Positions 18,213 through 30,555 of a DNA stretch of 64,000 nucleotides are shown in pieces. The notes under the pieces are model-generated. The model was not told the DNA's origin, made no database searches, and saw only the letters and a program-made list of their open reading frames with translations. Positions within the stretch are counted from its first letter, which is position 1. Every line of letters starts with the position of its first letter. This DNA comes from Candidatus Methylomirabilis sp. (GTDB taxonomy: Bacteria > Methylomirabilota > Methylomirabilia > Methylomirabilales > Methylomirabilaceae). The stretch is taken from NCBI RefSeq assembly GCF_028716865.1, contig NZ_JAQUOY010000009.1, positions 1 through 64,000 on the forward strand. The letters are read 5' to 3'. A program made the translations under genes and the position numbers.

Positions 18213-21200
18213 CTACGGCCTCGATCCCGGCACCAGGACAAAGGCCCCTCGGCCATGCGTGAAGGCGACGAATCGATGCGTGGCCTGCTGACTCTTCAGG
18301 TCAAAGACCGCCACGTTGGGCATCCCGGTCTCCGGGCCCATATGCGTCCACGTGCTGCCGGCGGTGCCGCTCGTCCAGACCCCCAGGTCCGTCCCGACGT
18401 ACACGATGGCGGGATCTCTGGGGTCCACGACCAGCGTATTGTGGGGGAGATCGACGGGCGGACTCACATTGGACCAGGTGGGCGCGCCGGACAACGCCGT
18501 GGTGGTCTTGAAAACGTGACCCGGCTGCCCAGGGGTCCCCTCATCAAAGCCGGATAGGGTCACGTAGAGCCCATTGGCGGTCGTCGGATCAAAGGCCAGG
18601 TCCGTCACCGCGCGATGGGGCACCCCGTTGCCGATGTCCACCCACGTGCGCCCCCCATCCGCGGTCAGCCGCAGCGCGCCACTGCCGCCCCCCACGGCGT
18701 AGGTGTTGCAGGTGGGATCGGACGGGGCAACGGCCAGGGCGGTGATCCCGCCGGCAAAGGTTCCACTGTGGTTGTCCACCCAGTCGGGGGTGGCCGCGCT
18801 AAAGAAGTTCGTGGTTCTCCACAGCCGGTCGGTACCCGCCAGCAGCACATCGGCATTGGCCGGACACGTGTCCAGGCGCGCGATAAAGGGCGCGCCAGTC
18901 TTGTCGATGCCGGCATCCGCCGCCTCGAACGAGGCGCCCCCATTCCTGGTGCGCCAGAGGCTGAGGGATTGCGACGAGACGGCCCAGTTCGTCTCCGGGC
19001 AGCTCGACGACAGCACGCTTGCGGCCCCATTCCCGCCGAAGACGAACCCCCACGGCTCCGTCTCGGTCCAACGCGCCGTGCCGGTCCCCTGGGTCCCGCC
19101 CAGGATCACGTTGCGATTGGTGGGGTGCAGGGTCCCCTCGTAGAACTGGGTGATGGCCAGCGTTGTGTTGTGGTCGGTCCAGGTGGCGCCGCGATCCGTG
19201 GTACTCCAGACGCCGCCATCGTTCCCCACGATCAGCCGACTCCCCGCCCACGCCAGGCGGTGCTGGCCCGCGTGAATGCCGTCTGAGGGCTGTGCCGCCA
19301 TCTGGCTGATCTCCGTCCACGTGGGGGTCGCGCCGCAGTTCGTACACTCCCACAGGGGGATCCCGCCCGCGTACACGGTGCCGGCGTTGGTCGGGTCCAC
19401 GAGGAGGGTGTGGCTAAACCAGCACTGGTCAGACGCCGCCGCATAGGCGCGATCCCAGCCGCAATACCCGTGCACCCCGGAGCCGTCGTCGGTCGCCCCG
19501 ATGGGGATGCGGGTCCACGCGGGGCTCGGGGCCCAGGCGTTGTCGGTCCGCCAGAGGCCCAGCAGGCCGCCATCCGTCCCCACGCCGTCGAGGGCATCCT
19601 GGATGCTCACGTAGAGCGTGCTGGGCTGCGACGGGGCCAGGGCCACCTCTACCCGGCCGACCCCGCCGGTCATGGCGCTCCACGGCCCGTCGAGGCGCGT
19701 CCAGGTCTGGCCGGCGTCGAAGGAGCGATACACCCCGTTGCTCGGGGCGCCAAAGAGGTCGCCCAGGCCCGCGTAGTGTCTCGTGAAGGTGGTCGGATCC
19801 GCGACGAGGGCGGTGGCCGGGCCGGGCAAGGTGAGGGTCCAGGTGGTCCCTCCATCAGCGGAGGTGAAGAGGCCGGTTGGGGAAGGCCAGGGTGGCCAGG
19901 CCGCCACGCGTCCGGCGACTCCCGCCGAGGTCGCCGCGAGCACGCGGGCCGGATTGCCGGGATCGACCGTGAGGGCGCTGACGGCGGTGCTGGTGAACGT
20001 AGAGACGGCCAGGGACGTCCATGTGGCGCCGCCGTCGGTGGACTTCAGCAGCCCCGCCCCCCCGTAGGAGTCCCCGCTGTTGTTGGCCTCTCCGGTCCCC
20101 GCATAGATGATGGCCGGGTTGCTCGGGGCGAAGGCGATCGCCCCCATGGCCAGCGAGGGCTGGTCATCGGTCTTCGGGGTCCAGGTCGCCCCGGCATCGT
20201 GCGTGTCCCACAGGCCGCCCTGGGCTGCGCCGGCCACCCAGTGGGCGGGATTGCCGGGATCGACCGCGAGGGCCCCGATGCGCCCGCTCATCGGCCGCGT
20301 GGTGGCGGTGGCCCCAACCTGCCCGCCCAGTATCGGCCCCGGGCCGATCGCCATCCAGGTGTCGCTCGTGCCCGGTTCGGATCGGGAGGTTCGCTCAGTT
20401 TTCGACTGTTCGATCTGCTGGACGGCGCGGAGTCGGGCGCCCTCGGGGATGGTGCCCAGGGGATAGGCGCGCTGCTGCACGGTCCACGACCCCAGATGGC
20501 TGGGCTGACTGCTGGTGGGGGTGGGGAATTGCTGTACGGGCTCTCTCGCGCCCTCGGCCCGCATCATCGCGGTCTCCAAAAGAGCGGGGCTACAGGCCGC
20601 GAGGCTATTGAAGATGGCGGTGCAGCTCTTGGCGGCGTCCAGGGTCACCTGCCCACTGCTGGTGCAGTTGCCCGACCAGGCGGTGAAGGTCGAGCCGGGG
20701 TCCGGGATGGCGGTGAGGGTCACGGGGGTCCCGCCGGCAAAGCTCGCCGCACAGGTAGGACCGCAATCAATCCCGGAGGGGCTGCTGGTCACGGTGCCCG
20801 AGCCGGTGCCCGCTTTGGTCACGGTGAGGGTGGACGGGAGCAAGGTGAAGGTGGCGGTGCAGCTCTTGGCGGCGGTCATCGTCACGCTGCCATCGCTACA
20901 GTCGGGGTCACCCGACCAGCCGGTGAAGCTGGAGCCGGCGGCGGGGGTAGCGGTGAGGGTGACGGAGGTACCGCTGGCGTAGGGTTCCGTGCAGTCGGTG
21001 CCGCAACTGATCCCGGCGGGGCTGCTGGTCACAGTGCCGGAGCCGGTGCCCGCTTTCGTGACGGTGAGGGTGTAGGCGATCGGCGTCAACGTAAAGGTGG
21101 CGGTACAGACCTCATTCGCATCCATCGTGACCTGTCCACTGCTGGGACAGTCGCCACTCCAGCCGGTGAAGGTGGAGCCGGTGGCAGGGGTCGCGGTGAG

Positions 21201-24200
21201 GGTGACAAGGGTGCCGCTAGTGTAGGCTTCTGAGCAGTCGGTGCCGCAACTGATCCCGGCGGGGCTGCTGGTGACGGTGCCGGAGCCGGTGCCGGTCTTG
21301 GTGACGGTGAGGGTGAAGGAGAGTACATTAAAAGTCGCGGTGACGGACTTGGCCGCGTCCAGGGTCACGCTGCAGGCGCCGGTGCCCGTGCAGGCCCCCG
21401 ACCAGCCGGCGAAGGTGGAGCCGGTCGCGGGGGTGGCAGTGAGGGTGACCGTGGCGCCGTTGGCAAAGGTCGTCGCACAGGTAGTCCCGCAACTGATCCC
21501 GGCGGGGCTGCTGGTCACAGTGCCGGAGCCGGTGCCCGCTTTGGTGACGGTAAGGGCGTAAGTGCTTAGTGTGAAGGTGGCGGTGCAGGTTTTGGCGGCG
21601 TCGAGGGTGACGCTGCCGTTCGTACAGTCACTGCCGGCAGCCCTACTCTTCTGGCTGCTGCGGCGACGCGCGAATACGGCTCTGTTCGAGGTGCTCGACC
21701 AGCCGGCAAAGGTCGAGCCGGGGTCGGGGGTGGCGGTGAGGGTGACGGAGGTGCCGCTGGCATAGGGTTCCGTGCAGTCGGTCCCGCAACTGATCCCGGC
21801 GGGGCTGCTGGTCACGGTGCCGGAGCCGGTGCCGGTCTTGGTGACGGTGAGGGTGTAGGCGATCAGGGTGAAGGTCGCGGTGCAACTCTTGGCAACGTCC
21901 AGGGTCACGCCGCCATCGCTACAGTCTGGGTCGCCCGACCAGCCGGTGAAGGTGGAGCCGGTCGCGGGGGTGGCGGTGAGGGTGACGGAGGTGCCGCCTG
22001 GAAACATCACTGTACAGGAGGGGCCGCAGTCGATCCCAGTGGGGCTGCTGATCACCGTGCCGCTACCGGTTCCCGCTTTGGTCACAGTGAGGGTGTAGGT
22101 GGTGCTGGCGAAGTTCGCCGTGACTGTGACATTGGCTGTGACGCTGCTATCCGTGCGCGGGTTGGCCGTCGAGCCGTCGCTCCAGGAGACGAAGTGGTAG
22201 CCCGTGTTGGGGACCGCCGTCACCGCTGTGCCGCTACCACCGGAGGCCACCGTCTGCGGCGACGTCCCACTGATCGTGCCGTTCGCTCCCGCCGTGTAGG
22301 TGAGGGTGTAGGAGATCGGCGTCGACGTAAAGGTGGCGGTGCAGGTCTTGTTGGCGGTCATCGTGACCAGCCCACCGCTAGTGCAGTGGCCCGACCAGCC
22401 GGCGAAGGTGGAGCCGGTGGCCGGGGTGGCGGTGAGGGTCACCGTGGTCCCGCTGGCAAAGGGCGTCGTGCAGGTCGCCCCGCAGGTGATCCCGGCGGGG
22501 CTGCTGGTCACCGTGCCCGAGCCGGTACCCACTTTGGTCACGGCGAGGGCAAACCCGCCCACGTCGATATTCAACTTGAAGACCGTGCCCAGATCGCCGG
22601 CCCCGCCACTATCAGTCGTCACGTACAAGGCGCCATCCGCGCCCTGAAGGAGACCGCCCACGGGGTGGGCCCCGTCGTCAACCCCACCCACAAAGTAATG
22701 CAGGAGGGTAAAGCCGCTGCCGTTGGTGTTCAGCTTAAAGATCGTGCCAAGATCGCTGACCCCGCCGTCATGCGTCGTCCCGTACAGGGTACCATCCGCG
22801 CCCTGGATAAGACCGGCCCAGGACTGGCTCCCGTCGGTAACTCCGCCGAAGCTATGCAGGAGGGTAAAGCCGCTGCCGTTGGTAGTCAGCTTAAAGACCG
22901 TACCCACGCCGGCCCCGCCACCCCACGTCGTCCCGTACAAGGCGCCATCCGCGCCCTGGATGAGACCGGCCAGGGGGTAGGCCCCGTCGGCACTCCCGCT
23001 CACAAAGGTGTGCAGGAGGGTAAAGCCGCTGCCGTTGGTAGTCAGCTTAAAGACCGTACCCAGACCGCTGGACCCGCCCAATTCAGTCGTCCCGTACAAG
23101 GCACCATCCGTGCCCTGGATGAGACCGGCCCAGGACTGGCTCCCGTCGGTAACTCCGCCCGCGAAGTGATGCAGCACGGTATAGCTGCTCCCGTCGGCAT
23201 TGAGCTTGAAGACCGTGCCCAGATTGCTGGACCCGCCCTCATACGTCGTCCCGTACAAGGCGCCATCCGCGCCCTGGATGAGACCGGCCTGGGGGCCGCG
23301 CCCGTCGGCACCCCCGCCCACGAAGCTGTGCAGGATGGTATAGCCGCTCCCGTCGGCATTGAGCTTAAAGACCGTACCCAGACCGCCGGACCCGCCCCCA
23401 ACAGTGGTCCCGTACAAGGCGCCATCCGCGCCCTGGATGAGACCGGCCCAGGACTGGCTCCCGTCGCCAACCCCGCCGAAGCTGTGCAGGACGGTATAGC
23501 CGCTGCCGTCGGCATTGAGTTTGAAGATCGTACCCAGATCGTTGGACCCGCCATTGTCAGTCGTCCCGTACAAGACGCCGTTCGCGCCCCGAAGGAGGCC
23601 ACCCACGGGCCTGCGCCCGTCGGTACTCCCGCCCACGAAGGTATGCGGGAGGGTGGAACTCGGTGTTTGCGTGAAGGTGGCGGTGACGGCCTTGGCGGCA
23701 TCCATCGTCACGTTGCAGGAGCCGGTGCCCGTACACGCCCCCGACCAGCCGGTGAAGGTGGTGGAGCCGGTGGCCGGGGTGGCGGTGAGAGTCACCGTGG
23801 TGCCGCTGCTAAAGCTTGCTGTGCAGGTGGCGCCGCAGTTGATCTCCAGCGAGCCGCTGGTCACGGTGCCGGAGCCGGTGCCTGCTTTGGTCACGGTGAG
23901 GGTGTACGTCACGGCGTCGAAGACGTAGGCGGCGCCCTGATCGACGTTGATGCCAATGTTGGCGTTGGCATATGGCACTCCTACGATGACGGTGTTACCA
24001 CTGATGGCCACGGAGGCGCCGAAGTCGTCCCACGCCGCCCCGTCGGAGGCGGTGAGTTTTGTATTGAAGGTCGAGGTCGTCGCCCAGCCGGAGCCGGGCT
24101 TGACGAAGACATAGGCGGCGCCCTGGACACCGTTGTCACCGATGGCGGCTCCCCACGCCCCAATAACGACGGTGTCGCCGCTGATAGCCACGGAGTCGCC

Positions 24201-27071
24201 GAAGAGATCCCACGCTACCCCATCGGAGGCGGTGAGCTTGGCGGTCTGAGTCATCGTGGTCCAGCCGCCACCGGGCTTGACGAAGACATAGGCGGCGCCC
24301 TGCCAGCTGTTGCCACCGATGGTGGCGTGATACGCTCCTACGACGACGGTGTCGCCGCTGATAGCCACGGAGTTGCCGAAGTCGTCGCCCATTGCCCCGT
24401 CGGAGGCGGTAAGCGTCGCGGTCTGGGTCATCGTGGTCCAGCCGCCACCGGGTTTGACGAAGACGTAGGCGGCGCCCTGACTCCACCAACGCGTCCCCAC
24501 GACCACCGTATCGCCGCTGATGGCGACCGAGAGGCCGAAGTTGTCACCTACGGCCTCGTCGGAGGCGGTGAGTTTGGCGGTCTGGGTCATGGGATTCGAG
24601 GCCGTCGCCCAGCCGGAGCCGGGCTTGACGAAGACGTAGGCCGAGCCTCGAATGCAGAGGGCGGAACAGGAGGGATCCCCTGGAGCTCCTACCACCACCG
24701 TGTCACCGTTGATGGCGACAGAGGTGCCGAAGCGGTCATCCACCGCTCCGTCGGAGGCGGTGAGCTTCGCGTCGAAGGTGGAAGTCGTCGCCCAGCCGGA
24801 GCCGGGTTTGACGAAGACGTAGGCGGCGCCCTGGTCCCAGTTGGCGCCGATGTCGGCCCAATATGCCCCCACGACGATGGTGTCGCCGCTGATGGCGACG
24901 GAGGTGCCGAACTTGTCATACGCATCCCCATCGGAAGCGGTGAGTTTGGCGGTCTGGGTCATCGTCGTCCAACTGGCGCCGGACTTGACGAAGACGTAGG
25001 CGGCGCCTTGATCGACGTTCGTGCCGATGTCGGCGTGATGCGCCCCTACGACGATCGTGTCGCCGCTGATGGCGACGGCGATGCCGAACTCGTTATCCAC
25101 CGGCTGAGCAAAGACGTAGGCAGCGCCCTGGCTGGTGTTGGCGGCGCCCGCCCCCACAACGACGGTGTCGCCGCTGATGGCGACGGAGGTGCCGAAGACG
25201 TCAGAGGCCGCCCCGTCGGAGGCGGTGAGCTTCGCGGTTTGGGTCATGGTGGCCCAGCCGGTGCCGGGCTTGACGAAGACGTAGGCTGAGCCCTGATAGG
25301 TATTGGAGCCAATGGTGTCGGTGTCGGCCCCCACAACGACGGTGTCGCCGCTGATGGCGACGGACCAGCCGAACTCGTCACCCGCTGCCCCGTCGGAGGC
25401 GGTGAGTTTAGCGGTGAAGGTCGAGGTCGTCGCCCAGCCGGAGCCGGGTTTGACGAAGACGTAGGCGGCGCCCTGGTTGCTGTTGGAACCGATGTTGTCT
25501 CCATACGCCCCCACCACCACCGTGTCGCCGCTGACGGCGACGGAGTAGCCGAAGGCGTCAGAGGCCGCCCCGTCGGAGGCGGTGAGCTTAGCGGTCTCGG
25601 TCATGGTGGCCCAGCCGGTGCCGGGTTTGACGAAGACGTAGGCGGCGCCCTGGCTGGCGGTGGCGCCGATGTCGGCCCCCACCGCCCCCACCACCACCGT
25701 GTTGCCGATGATGGCGACGGAACGGCCGAAGAAGTCATACGCGGCTCCGTCGGAGGCAGTGAGTTTCGAGTCGAAGGTCGAAGTCGTCGCCCAGCCGGAG
25801 CCGGGTTTGACGAAGACGTAGGCGGCGCCCTGGTAGGCGGTGGCGCCGATGTTTGCGCGATACGGCCCTACGACGATGGTGTCGCCGCTGATGGCGACAG
25901 AGGTGCCGAATTCGTCACCCCCGGCCCCGTCGGAGGCGGTGAGTTTGGCGGTCTCGGTCATGCTCACCCAGTGAACAGCTTCGGGCACCTTGACAAAGAC
26001 GTAGGCGGCGCCCTGATCGGCGGTGGCGCCGATGTCGGCCGACGGCACCCCCACGACGATGGTATCGCCGCTAATGGCGACGGAGTAGCCGAACTGGTCA
26101 CTCGCCGCTCCGTCGGAGGCAGTGAGTTTAGCCTGCTGGCTCCAGACGCCGCCTGTGCGCGTGAAGACGTAGGCGGCACCTTGGTAGGTGTTGGAGCCAA
26201 TGGTGGCGTACCACGCCCCCACGACCAGGGTGTCGCCGCTGATGGCGACGGAGTAGCCGAACTCGTCACCCACTGCCCCGTCGGAGGCGGTGAGCTTGGA
26301 GGTCTCAGTCGTCGTACTCCAGACACCCAGTGGATCGGAGGCGGTGAGTTTGGCTTGCTGGATGAATGGGTCGATGGTTAGCGGGTAGCGGGCATGGGTA
26401 TCGTCCACTTGGATGAGCAGGCGCGGGCCGTCAGTCGTGAGCCACGCAGGGAGCGTCGCGCCGGTCGCATCGGTTACCGTGAGGCCCGTATAGCGGAGCT
26501 GGGGCGCGCCCGTATGGGTGAGCAACGTGGCCGCCGTCTTGCTCGTCTCCACGCGGGCTGTCAAATCCCCGCCGACGGTCAAGGCGAGAGTGAGCGGCCC
26601 GGTCCCGCGCCGTGGCGGCGCGCTCATGGTGATCCCCTGCTCCAGCCCAAGAGGGCCGTTGATGTACCATTCGGTGAGGGGACCGCGGCGGTACTCGATC
26701 CGGTTGTGCTCGGCGCGTGGCGCGGCATGGCGAACGGACTCGGAGGGCGTCCCGTACCCCCAGCCGGTGAGCTGAAGCGTGCCTGTGGTTTGCCCCTGCG
26801 TCAGCGTGAGGCCCGTATCCGTGAGCGTGGCGGTGAGACCGTGCTTGGAGTTATTGAAGCTGAAGCCGGTCCCCTGCGAACGGGCGCGGTAGGTCGACTG
26901 ATCCTTTCCAAGGGTAGCGGCAATGGCGGCCTGGGCCGGGAGGGGCAGGTCGGCCAGGGTCTGTTGCTGTTTGGGGGCTGCCCAACTCGCGGATGGACGC
27001 ATGAAGAGCCATCCGGCGAGGAGCAGGAGCAGTAATACGCTACGTTGTCGCTGAGACAGGTGTCGCAGCAT
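18213..27071 (-). CDS. Giant secreted multi-repeat protein (FG-GAP, GloVer-type, InlB-type and BNR/sortilin-like repeats)
   Basis: 2952 residues, starting at ATG 27071 with AGGAGAG seven bases upstream. Signal peptide about 1-31 (cleavage near ASWA). Roughly: unassigned beta domain 32-230; 14 FG-GAP-like repeats 234-1050 (unit [20 protein letters not shown]); one InlB-B-type repeat; seven GloVer-type units about 1137-1500 (ADGALYGTT); a run of about eight InlB-B-type repeats 1504-2160 ([17 protein letters not shown]); then BNR/VPS10-like propeller blades to the end ([12 protein letters not shown]). No clear sortase, PEP-CTERM or autotransporter anchor is seen. It is probably exported or surface-exposed, with an adhesion or matrix role inferred. 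One InlB-type unit carries a 20-odd-residue insertion. Confidence 0.85.
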   Translation of the reverse strand: MLRHLSQRQRSVLLLLLLAGWLFMRPSASWAAPKQQQTLADLPLPAQAAIAATLGKDQSTYRARSQGTGFSFNNSKHGLTATLTDTGLTLTQGQTTGTLQLTGWGYGTPSESVRHAAPRAEHNRIEYRRGPLTEWYINGPLGLEQGITMSAPPRRGTGPLTLALTVGGDLTARVETSKTAATLLTHTGAPQLRYTGLTVTDATGATLPAWLTTDGPRLLIQVDDTHARYPLTIDPFIQQAKLTASDPLGVWSTTTETSKLTASDGAVGDEFGYSVAISGDTLVVGAWYATIGSNTYQGAAYVFTRTGGVWSQQAKLTASDGAASDQFGYSVAISGDTIVVGVPSADIGATADQGAAYVFVKVPEAVHWVSMTETAKLTASDGAGGDEFGTSVAISGDTIVVGPYRANIGATAYQGAAYVFVKPGSGWATTSTFDSKLTASDGAAYDFFGRSVAIIGNTVVVGAVGADIGATASQGAAYVFVKPGTGWATMTETAKLTASDGAASDAFGYSVAVSGDTVVVGAYGDNIGSNSNQGAAYVFVKPGSGWATTSTFTAKLTASDGAAGDEFGWSVAISGDTVVVGADTDTIGSNTYQGSAYVFVKPGTGWATMTQTAKLTASDGAASDVFGTSVAISGDTVVVGAGAANTSQGAAYVFAQPVDNEFGIAVAISGDTIVVGAHHADIGTNVDQGAAYVFVKSGASWTTMTQTAKLTASDGDAYDKFGTSVAISGDTIVVGAYWADIGANWDQGAAYVFVKPGSGWATTSTFDAKLTASDGAVDDRFGTSVAINGDTVVVGAPGDPSCSALCIRGSAYVFVKPGSGWATASNPMTQTAKLTASDEAVGDNFGLSVAISGDTVVVGTRWWSQGAAYVFVKPGGGWTTMTQTATLTASDGAMGDDFGNSVAISGDTVVVGAYHATIGGNSWQGAAYVFVKPGGGWTTMTQTAKLTASDGVAWDLFGDSVAISGDTVVIGAWGAAIGDNGVQGAAYVFVKPGSGWATTSTFNTKLTASDGAAWDDFGASVAISGNTVIVGVPYANANIGINVDQGAAYVFDAVTYTLTVTKAGTGSGTVTSGSLEINCGATCTASFSSGTTVTLTATPATGSTTFTGWSGACTGTGSCNVTMDAAKAVTATFTQTPSSTLPHTFVGGSTDGRRPVGGLLRGANGVLYGTTDNGGSNDLGTIFKLNADGSGYTVLHSFGGVGDGSQSWAGLIQGADGALYGTTVGGGSGGLGTVFKLNADGSGYTILHSFVGGGADGRGPQAGLIQGADGALYGTTYEGGSSNLGTVFKLNADGSSYTVLHHFAGGVTDGSQSWAGLIQGTDGALYGTTELGGSSGLGTVFKLTTNGSGFTLLHTFVSGSADGAYPLAGLIQGADGALYGTTWGGGAGVGTVFKLTTNGSGFTLLHSFGGVTDGSQSWAGLIQGADGTLYGTTHDGGVSDLGTIFKLNTNGSGFTLLHYFVGGVDDGAHPVGGLLQGADGALYVTTDSGGAGDLGTVFKLNIDVGGFALAVTKVGTGSGTVTSSPAGITCGATCTTPFASGTTVTLTATPATGSTFAGWSGHCTSGGLVTMTANKTCTATFTSTPISYTLTYTAGANGTISGTSPQTVASGGSGTAVTAVPNTGYHFVSWSDGSTANPRTDSSVTANVTVTANFASTTYTLTVTKAGTGSGTVISSPTGIDCGPSCTVMFPGGTSVTLTATPATGSTFTGWSGDPDCSDGGVTLDVAKSCTATFTLIAYTLTVTKTGTGSGTVTSSPAGISCGTDCTEPYASGTSVTLTATPDPGSTFAGWSSTSNRAVFARRRSSQKSRAAGSDCTNGSVTLDAAKTCTATFTLSTYALTVTKAGTGSGTVTSSPAGISCGTTCATTFANGATVTLTATPATGSTFAGWSGACTGTGACSVTLDAAKSVTATFNVLSFTLTVTKTGTGSGTVTSSPAGISCGTDCSEAYTSGTLVTLTATPATGSTFTGWSGDCPSSGQVTMDANEVCTATFTLTPIAYTLTVTKAGTGSGTVTSSPAGISCGTDCTEPYASGTSVTLTATPAAGSSFTGWSGDPDCSDGSVTMTAAKSCTATFTLLPSTLTVTKAGTGSGTVTSSPSGIDCGPTCAASFAGGTPVTLTAIPDPGSTFTAWSGNCTSSGQVTLDAAKSCTAIFNSLAACSPALLETAMMRAEGAREPVQQFPTPTSSQPSHLGSWTVQQRAYPLGTIPEGARLRAVQQIEQSKTERTSRSEPGTSDTWMAIGPGPILGGQVGATATTRPMSGRIGALAVDPGNPAHWVAGAAQGGLWDTHDAGATWTPKTDDQPSLAMGAIAFAPSNPAIIYAGTGEANNSGDSYGGAGLLKSTDGGATWTSLAVSTFTSTAVSALTVDPGNPARVLAATSAGVAGRVAAWPPWPSPTGLFTSADGGTTWTLTLPGPATALVADPTTFTRHYAGLGDLFGAPSNGVYRSFDAGQTWTRLDGPWSAMTGGVGRVEVALAPSQPSTLYVSIQDALDGVGTDGGLLGLWRTDNAWAPSPAWTRIPIGATDDGSGVHGYCGWDRAYAAASDQCWFSHTLLVDPTNAGTVYAGGIPLWECTNCGATPTWTEISQMAAQPSDGIHAGQHRLAWAGSRLIVGNDGGVWSTTDRGATWTDHNTTLAITQFYEGTLHPTNRNVILGGTQGTGTARWTETEPWGFVFGGNGAASVLSSSCPETNWAVSSQSLSLWRTRNGGASFEAADAGIDKTGAPFIARLDTCPANADVLLAGTDRLWRTTNFFSAATPDWVDNHSGTFAGGITALAVAPSDPTCNTYAVGGGSGALRLTADGGRTWVDIGNGVPHRAVTDLAFDPTTANGLYVTLSGFDEGTPGQPGHVFKTTTALSGAPTWSNVSPPVDLPHNTLVVDPRDPAIVYVGTDLGVWTSGTAGSTWTHMGPETGMPNVAVFDLKSQQATHRFVAFTHGRGAFVLVPGSRP
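20590..22560 (-). repeat. Tandem array of InlB-B-type repeat units
   Basis: Inside the giant gene, units of about 230-260 bp each encode [20 protein letters not shown], a CG(T/P)xC pair and GSTFxGWSG. About seven typical copies and one variant ([15 protein letters not shown]) are seen; a single further unit lies at about 23660-23915. The units are close enough in DNA sequence to recombine. Confidence 0.8.
22570..23660 (-). repeat. Tandem array of seven GloVer-type units
   Basis: Seven units of about 160 bp within the giant gene encode [18 protein letters not shown], then [20 protein letters not shown]. This matches the choice-of-anchor tandem repeat called GloVer. DNA identity between units is high (the run gcgccatccgcgccctgga recurs). 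Confidence 0.8.
23920..26370 (-). repeat. Tandem array of 14 FG-GAP-like units
   Basis: Units of about 160-180 bp within the giant gene encode [20 protein letters not shown] followed by [14 protein letters not shown] and [11 protein letters not shown]. Integrin-type FG-GAP units fold as blades of a beta-propeller; 14 units could make two seven-bladed propellers. One unit near 25090 is shortened. Confidence 0.82.
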
Positions 27072-27386
27072 CAGTACTCTCCTATTCGAACGCAGTGGTA
27101 CTGGAACGGCACAAATTATCGGTACGCTACACAATTCCACCTGAAGAGTCAAGGTGAAAATACTTTCGCGTAAGAGGATTATCAGACTTGGCTGTCAACG
27201 CTATTCTATGGTAGAAAAGTGTAAGAAACTACAGTCTATCACCCGAAGAAAGTACGAGCTTATCCATGCCACATTGTATGTATTGTATGTATAAGACAAC
27301 AGCGGGCTTGGTACCGATTGCACCGGTTCCAGCAAGGCCCAGACACTCGATGAAGATGATAAATATTGATTTCCTAGAAAATAGTG
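27072..27386. other. AT-rich intergenic region ahead of the giant gene
   Basis: Upstream of the giant gene the sequence is clearly AT-richer than its surroundings and holds a short direct repeat (atgtattgtatgtat near 27275). No convincing gene is present; the 91-codon minus-strand frame at 27201-27476 has no start signal and unlikely composition. Promoter elements for the giant gene probably lie here but I cannot assign them. The last eight bases (27379-27386, AAAATAGT) are one copy of the direct repeat that flanks the next element. Confidence 0.4.
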
Positions 27387-27413
27387 GCTATCCGGATTGA
27401 TCTGTTGAAAACA
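27379..27413 (+). repeat. Left end of putative transposon: 8-bp direct repeat plus 27-bp inverted repeat
   Basis: AAAATAGT (27379-27386) is followed by a 27-base terminal repeat beginning GGCTATCCGGATTGATCTGT. The reverse complement at 30556-30582 matches at 23 of 27 positions and is followed by the same AAAATAGT. A related inner copy (GGATTAATCTGTGGAA) lies at 27440-27455. Confidence 0.7.
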
Positions 27414-27619
27414 CCTGGTGGACACTCGGCGCTCATTTCGGATTAATCTGTGGAATCCGCCGAATGAATCCCGCATCCATTCCGACTAAAATCCATCAGG
27501 CGTACCGATGTTGATGCAGATTCGTGATGTCAGAAGGGCGGTGGCTTCCTCCCCAGCATGGGGTAGGCTGGGCACTCAGAGGAGCGCGCATTGACCCGCT
27601 GAGGGAGGAGGCTAACGCC

Positions 27620-27766
27620 CTGGGACACGTCGGCGTGGACGTGCACACACGCGTGTCGCAGATTGCCGTATTGAGCGCCAACGGGGACCTGACGCAGCAT
27701 CGCCTGGAGAATGATCGGTTCCAGATGCCTCGGGTCTTCGGGCGGGTTCCCGCCCCACCCCGGTGA
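27620..27766 (+). pseudogene. Fragment of an IS110-like transposase N-terminus
   Basis: The frame reads LGHVGVDVHTRVSQIAVLSA followed by NGDLTQHRLENDR, matching the start of IS110-family transposases (GxDVHxxxxQxAVL), where the Asp is the first catalytic acid of the DEDD/RuvC-like domain. The frame stops at 27766 after about 45 residues of similarity and nothing further of the family follows. It is decayed and lies inside the inverted-repeat-bounded segment. Confidence 0.55.
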
Positions 27767-28090
27767 TGCGTCTGGCGATACTGGGAGGACCGCGACCGAC
27801 ACAGTTGCCCGAGGATCGACGATGCCCTGGAACTCATCCTTAGGGTGAGTCCTCCCCAAGAGGAGGAGCGGAGGTTGAGGAAGGGACAGGACTTGACAAA
27901 GCTGATGCTCGCAGAGTAGAGATATTTGTAATCTACACTGCCACCTACGTTATGACGGTATTCCAAACACGCTTGCGGGTGTGGTCGACAGGCGCGGGCG
28001 GCCCTGAGACAACGCGGGCCGCCCGAGGTCGCATTGGGCATCGAACGCGGGGGCACGGCCCGGTCGGGTCCCCCAGAGGAGGAGTAAGCA

Positions 28091-30234
28091 ATGCGCAGTA
28101 TCCGCACGTCGATCGCTGTCCTGGGGGGGGAATCGCCCTGAGCGCCGGCGGGCGCGTCCGCCGCCTCGCCCTGAATGTGCTCGTCACCACGCTCCTCGTC
28201 TTGAGCGGCGCTAGCTTGGCTGCTGCCCAGACGACGTACTACGTCCGCGGCGACGGCGGTGCCGCCGCCCAGTGCACCGGTCTCGCCAACGCGCCCTACC
28301 CGGGCTCTGGCCTCGGGCAGCCGTGCGCCTGGAACCATCCGTTCCAGGCCCTTCCGCCAGGCGGCGCCGCCCGCATGCGCGGCGGCGACACGCTCATCAT
28401 CGGCGCCGGCAGCTACGCCGTCGGCATCGGCGCGCCCGGCGCCGAGGGCTGCGACCCCGGCGACTCTCCCCACTGTCTGCTGCCCCGGGTGCCGTCAGGT
28501 CCGGACCTGAGTCGGCCCACGCGCCTCCTCGGCGCCGGCTGGGACGGCGGCTGTCCGAGCCCGCCCGAGCTGTGGGGCCGCGAGCGCCTCGCCTACGTGA
28601 TCAACCTCGAAGGCTCGTCCAACGTGGAGCTGGCCTGCCTCGACATCACCGACCACTCCTCCTGCATTGAGGACCACAACCAGGAGCGCCTTCCGTGCGT
28701 GGGCTGCAACGTGGCTTGCAACAGGACCGTATCCCCCTACGGCGACTGGGCCGAGATAGGTCTCTATGCCGCCGACTCGGCCAACGTCCACCTGGCCGAC
28801 CTCAACATCCACGGGCTTGCGGTCGATGGTGTCCTCGCCGGCCGGCTCAGCAATTGGACGGTCGAGCGGGTGCGCATCATCGGCAACGGTGCTGCCGGCT
28901 GGAACGGCGACCTCACCGGCGACGGCAGCAACACCTCCAACAGCGGTGACATCGTCTTTAGGAAGCTCGAGGTCGGCTGGAACGGCTGCTCCGAGACCTA
29001 CCCGTCTCGGAGCATCGCGGTCAACACCTGCTGGGCGCAGATGGCGGGCGGCTACGGCGACGGCTTCGGCATCGGCTTCAGCCAGGGTCGCTGGGTGTTT
29101 GAGGACGCTGACTTCCACCACAACACCTCCGACGGCCTCGACCTCCTCTACCTCCAGGGGCAGTCGAGCGTCGAGCTCCGCCGCGTCCGCACCGAGGCCA
29201 ACGCCGGCAACCAGCTCAAGATGGCGGGCTCGGCCCGAGTCGAGAACGCTGTGGTCGTCGGGAGCTGTGGGTACTTCCAGCGTGCCGGGTCACCGCTCAT
29301 GGTCGAGGGCGATCACTGCCGCGCCGCCGGAAACGCCGTGGCCTTCGAGCTGAACCCGGGCAGCCAGGTGACGCTCATGAACAGCACGGTGACTGGCGAG
29401 GGCAATGTCCTCATCGAGGAGAGCTGCCACGGCCCATGGCCGGGCGCGCCTACTCCGCAACCGGATTGCCTCGGCACCGAGCGCGTGACCGTGCGCAACA
29501 CGATCCTCCTGGGCCAACCCCAGTGGGGCGATCCGACGACGCCCGTCGTCTACCACTACTGGGAGCTGGCGCCGGGCGAGGTGCCCCCCACCCTGGTCCG
29601 GCCAGACCCGCTCGATGTCGCCTCGAACCTCGACTTCGGGGTTCGCGACGGCGAGTGCCCGGGCATCGGCGACATCTGCGGCCGGGATCCGCTGCTCGCC
29701 AACGCCACCCTCGCGTCCTTCGACGGCCGCCTCAAGCAGGGGAGCCCCGCGATCGACGCCGGTACTAACACGGGGTGCCCGGTCACCGACCAGCGCGGTG
29801 TGGTCCGCCCGCAGGGCGCGGCCTGCGACATCGGGGCGTATGAGTTTGGGCCTGCTGTCGCGGCAGTCGTGCTCAATGGGTCAGCGTTCCGCACGGGCCA
29901 GGCGATCGCCTATCAGGCCACACTCATTCCAGGCATCACACCGGCCCAGGTGGACATCTACCTTGGCGCCATCCTGCCCGATGGGGGTACGTTCCTGTCG
30001 CTCGTCCAGGTGTCTCCTGGGGTCATCTCCATCGCCCTCGGTCCCGCCCCCGTTCCCTTCTTGGCGAACGTGCCGCTCACGCAGACCGTTGTACCATTCT
30101 CGTATGCATTCACCGGCGGTGAGCCAGTCGGCACCTACTTTACCTATGCGGGCTTAACGATTGCCGGGAGCAATCCCTTCGAATCCGCGAATCAACTCAA
30201 TCTCGGGATCCAACCTTTCGAGCGTACCCCATAG
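28091..30234 (+). CDS. Secreted right-handed beta-helix protein, frame interrupted at a G8 tract
   Basis: The best start, ATG 28091 with GAGGAGGAG upstream, reads MRSIRTSIAVLGG and meets a stop (TGA 28139) after the run of eight G at 28123-28130. One more G joins it to the long frame and gives a normal signal peptide (RRLALNVLVTTLLVLSGASL, then AAAQ); the product would be about 714 residues. The only in-frame alternative near the signal is GTG 28177. The body looks like a parallel beta-helix with polar, Gly/Asn/Cys-rich turns and ends in GSPAIDAGTNTGC and CDIGAYEFG, the choice-of-anchor Q signature, plus a 115-residue beta tail. GC is far above its neighbours, suggesting transfer. Function unknown; surface polysaccharide binding or cleavage is possible. 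Confidence 0.75.
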
Positions 30235-30555
30235 ATACGGTATGAGGGTCACGTAAATGCTTGATCGTTCACTTGCCATGTCAGGTGCAGATGATACCCC
30301 CCGTAATCTGCACGTCGTCGCCCTCTCCTCAAGACGCTATCCCCTCCTCTCAACCGATAGCGCTTTCTCCTGGCATCCCGATAGCACAGCCCATCTAACG
30401 GTAAGGCGGCTCTCCCCGTACTCTACCTCCAAGTCGCCATACCGAATGACGGGTGGAGCCGGGATCTCATGGGCGTGTTGCTCGTGAGAACTGAAGAGAT
30501 CGGAGCGGACATTGCTACAATGTCGCGGCTATTTCACGAAGGCTGCCTACAACCC

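Noticed and set aside
22194-25289. 1031-codon open frame on the plus strand
   Set aside because: It lies wholly opposite the giant repeat protein, and its Gly/Ala/Asp/Arg-rich repeats mirror that gene's repeat units. No ribosome binding site or family resemblance.
20590-26370. Regular repeats that could suggest a CRISPR array
   Set aside because: The units are 160-260 bp, coding and in frame, with no short repeats separated by unique spacers, and no cas genes are present.
27496-28473. 325-codon minus-strand frame
   Set aside because: It runs opposite the beta-helix gene and the transposase scrap, has GC-skewed composition and no start signal; a product of high GC lacking stops.
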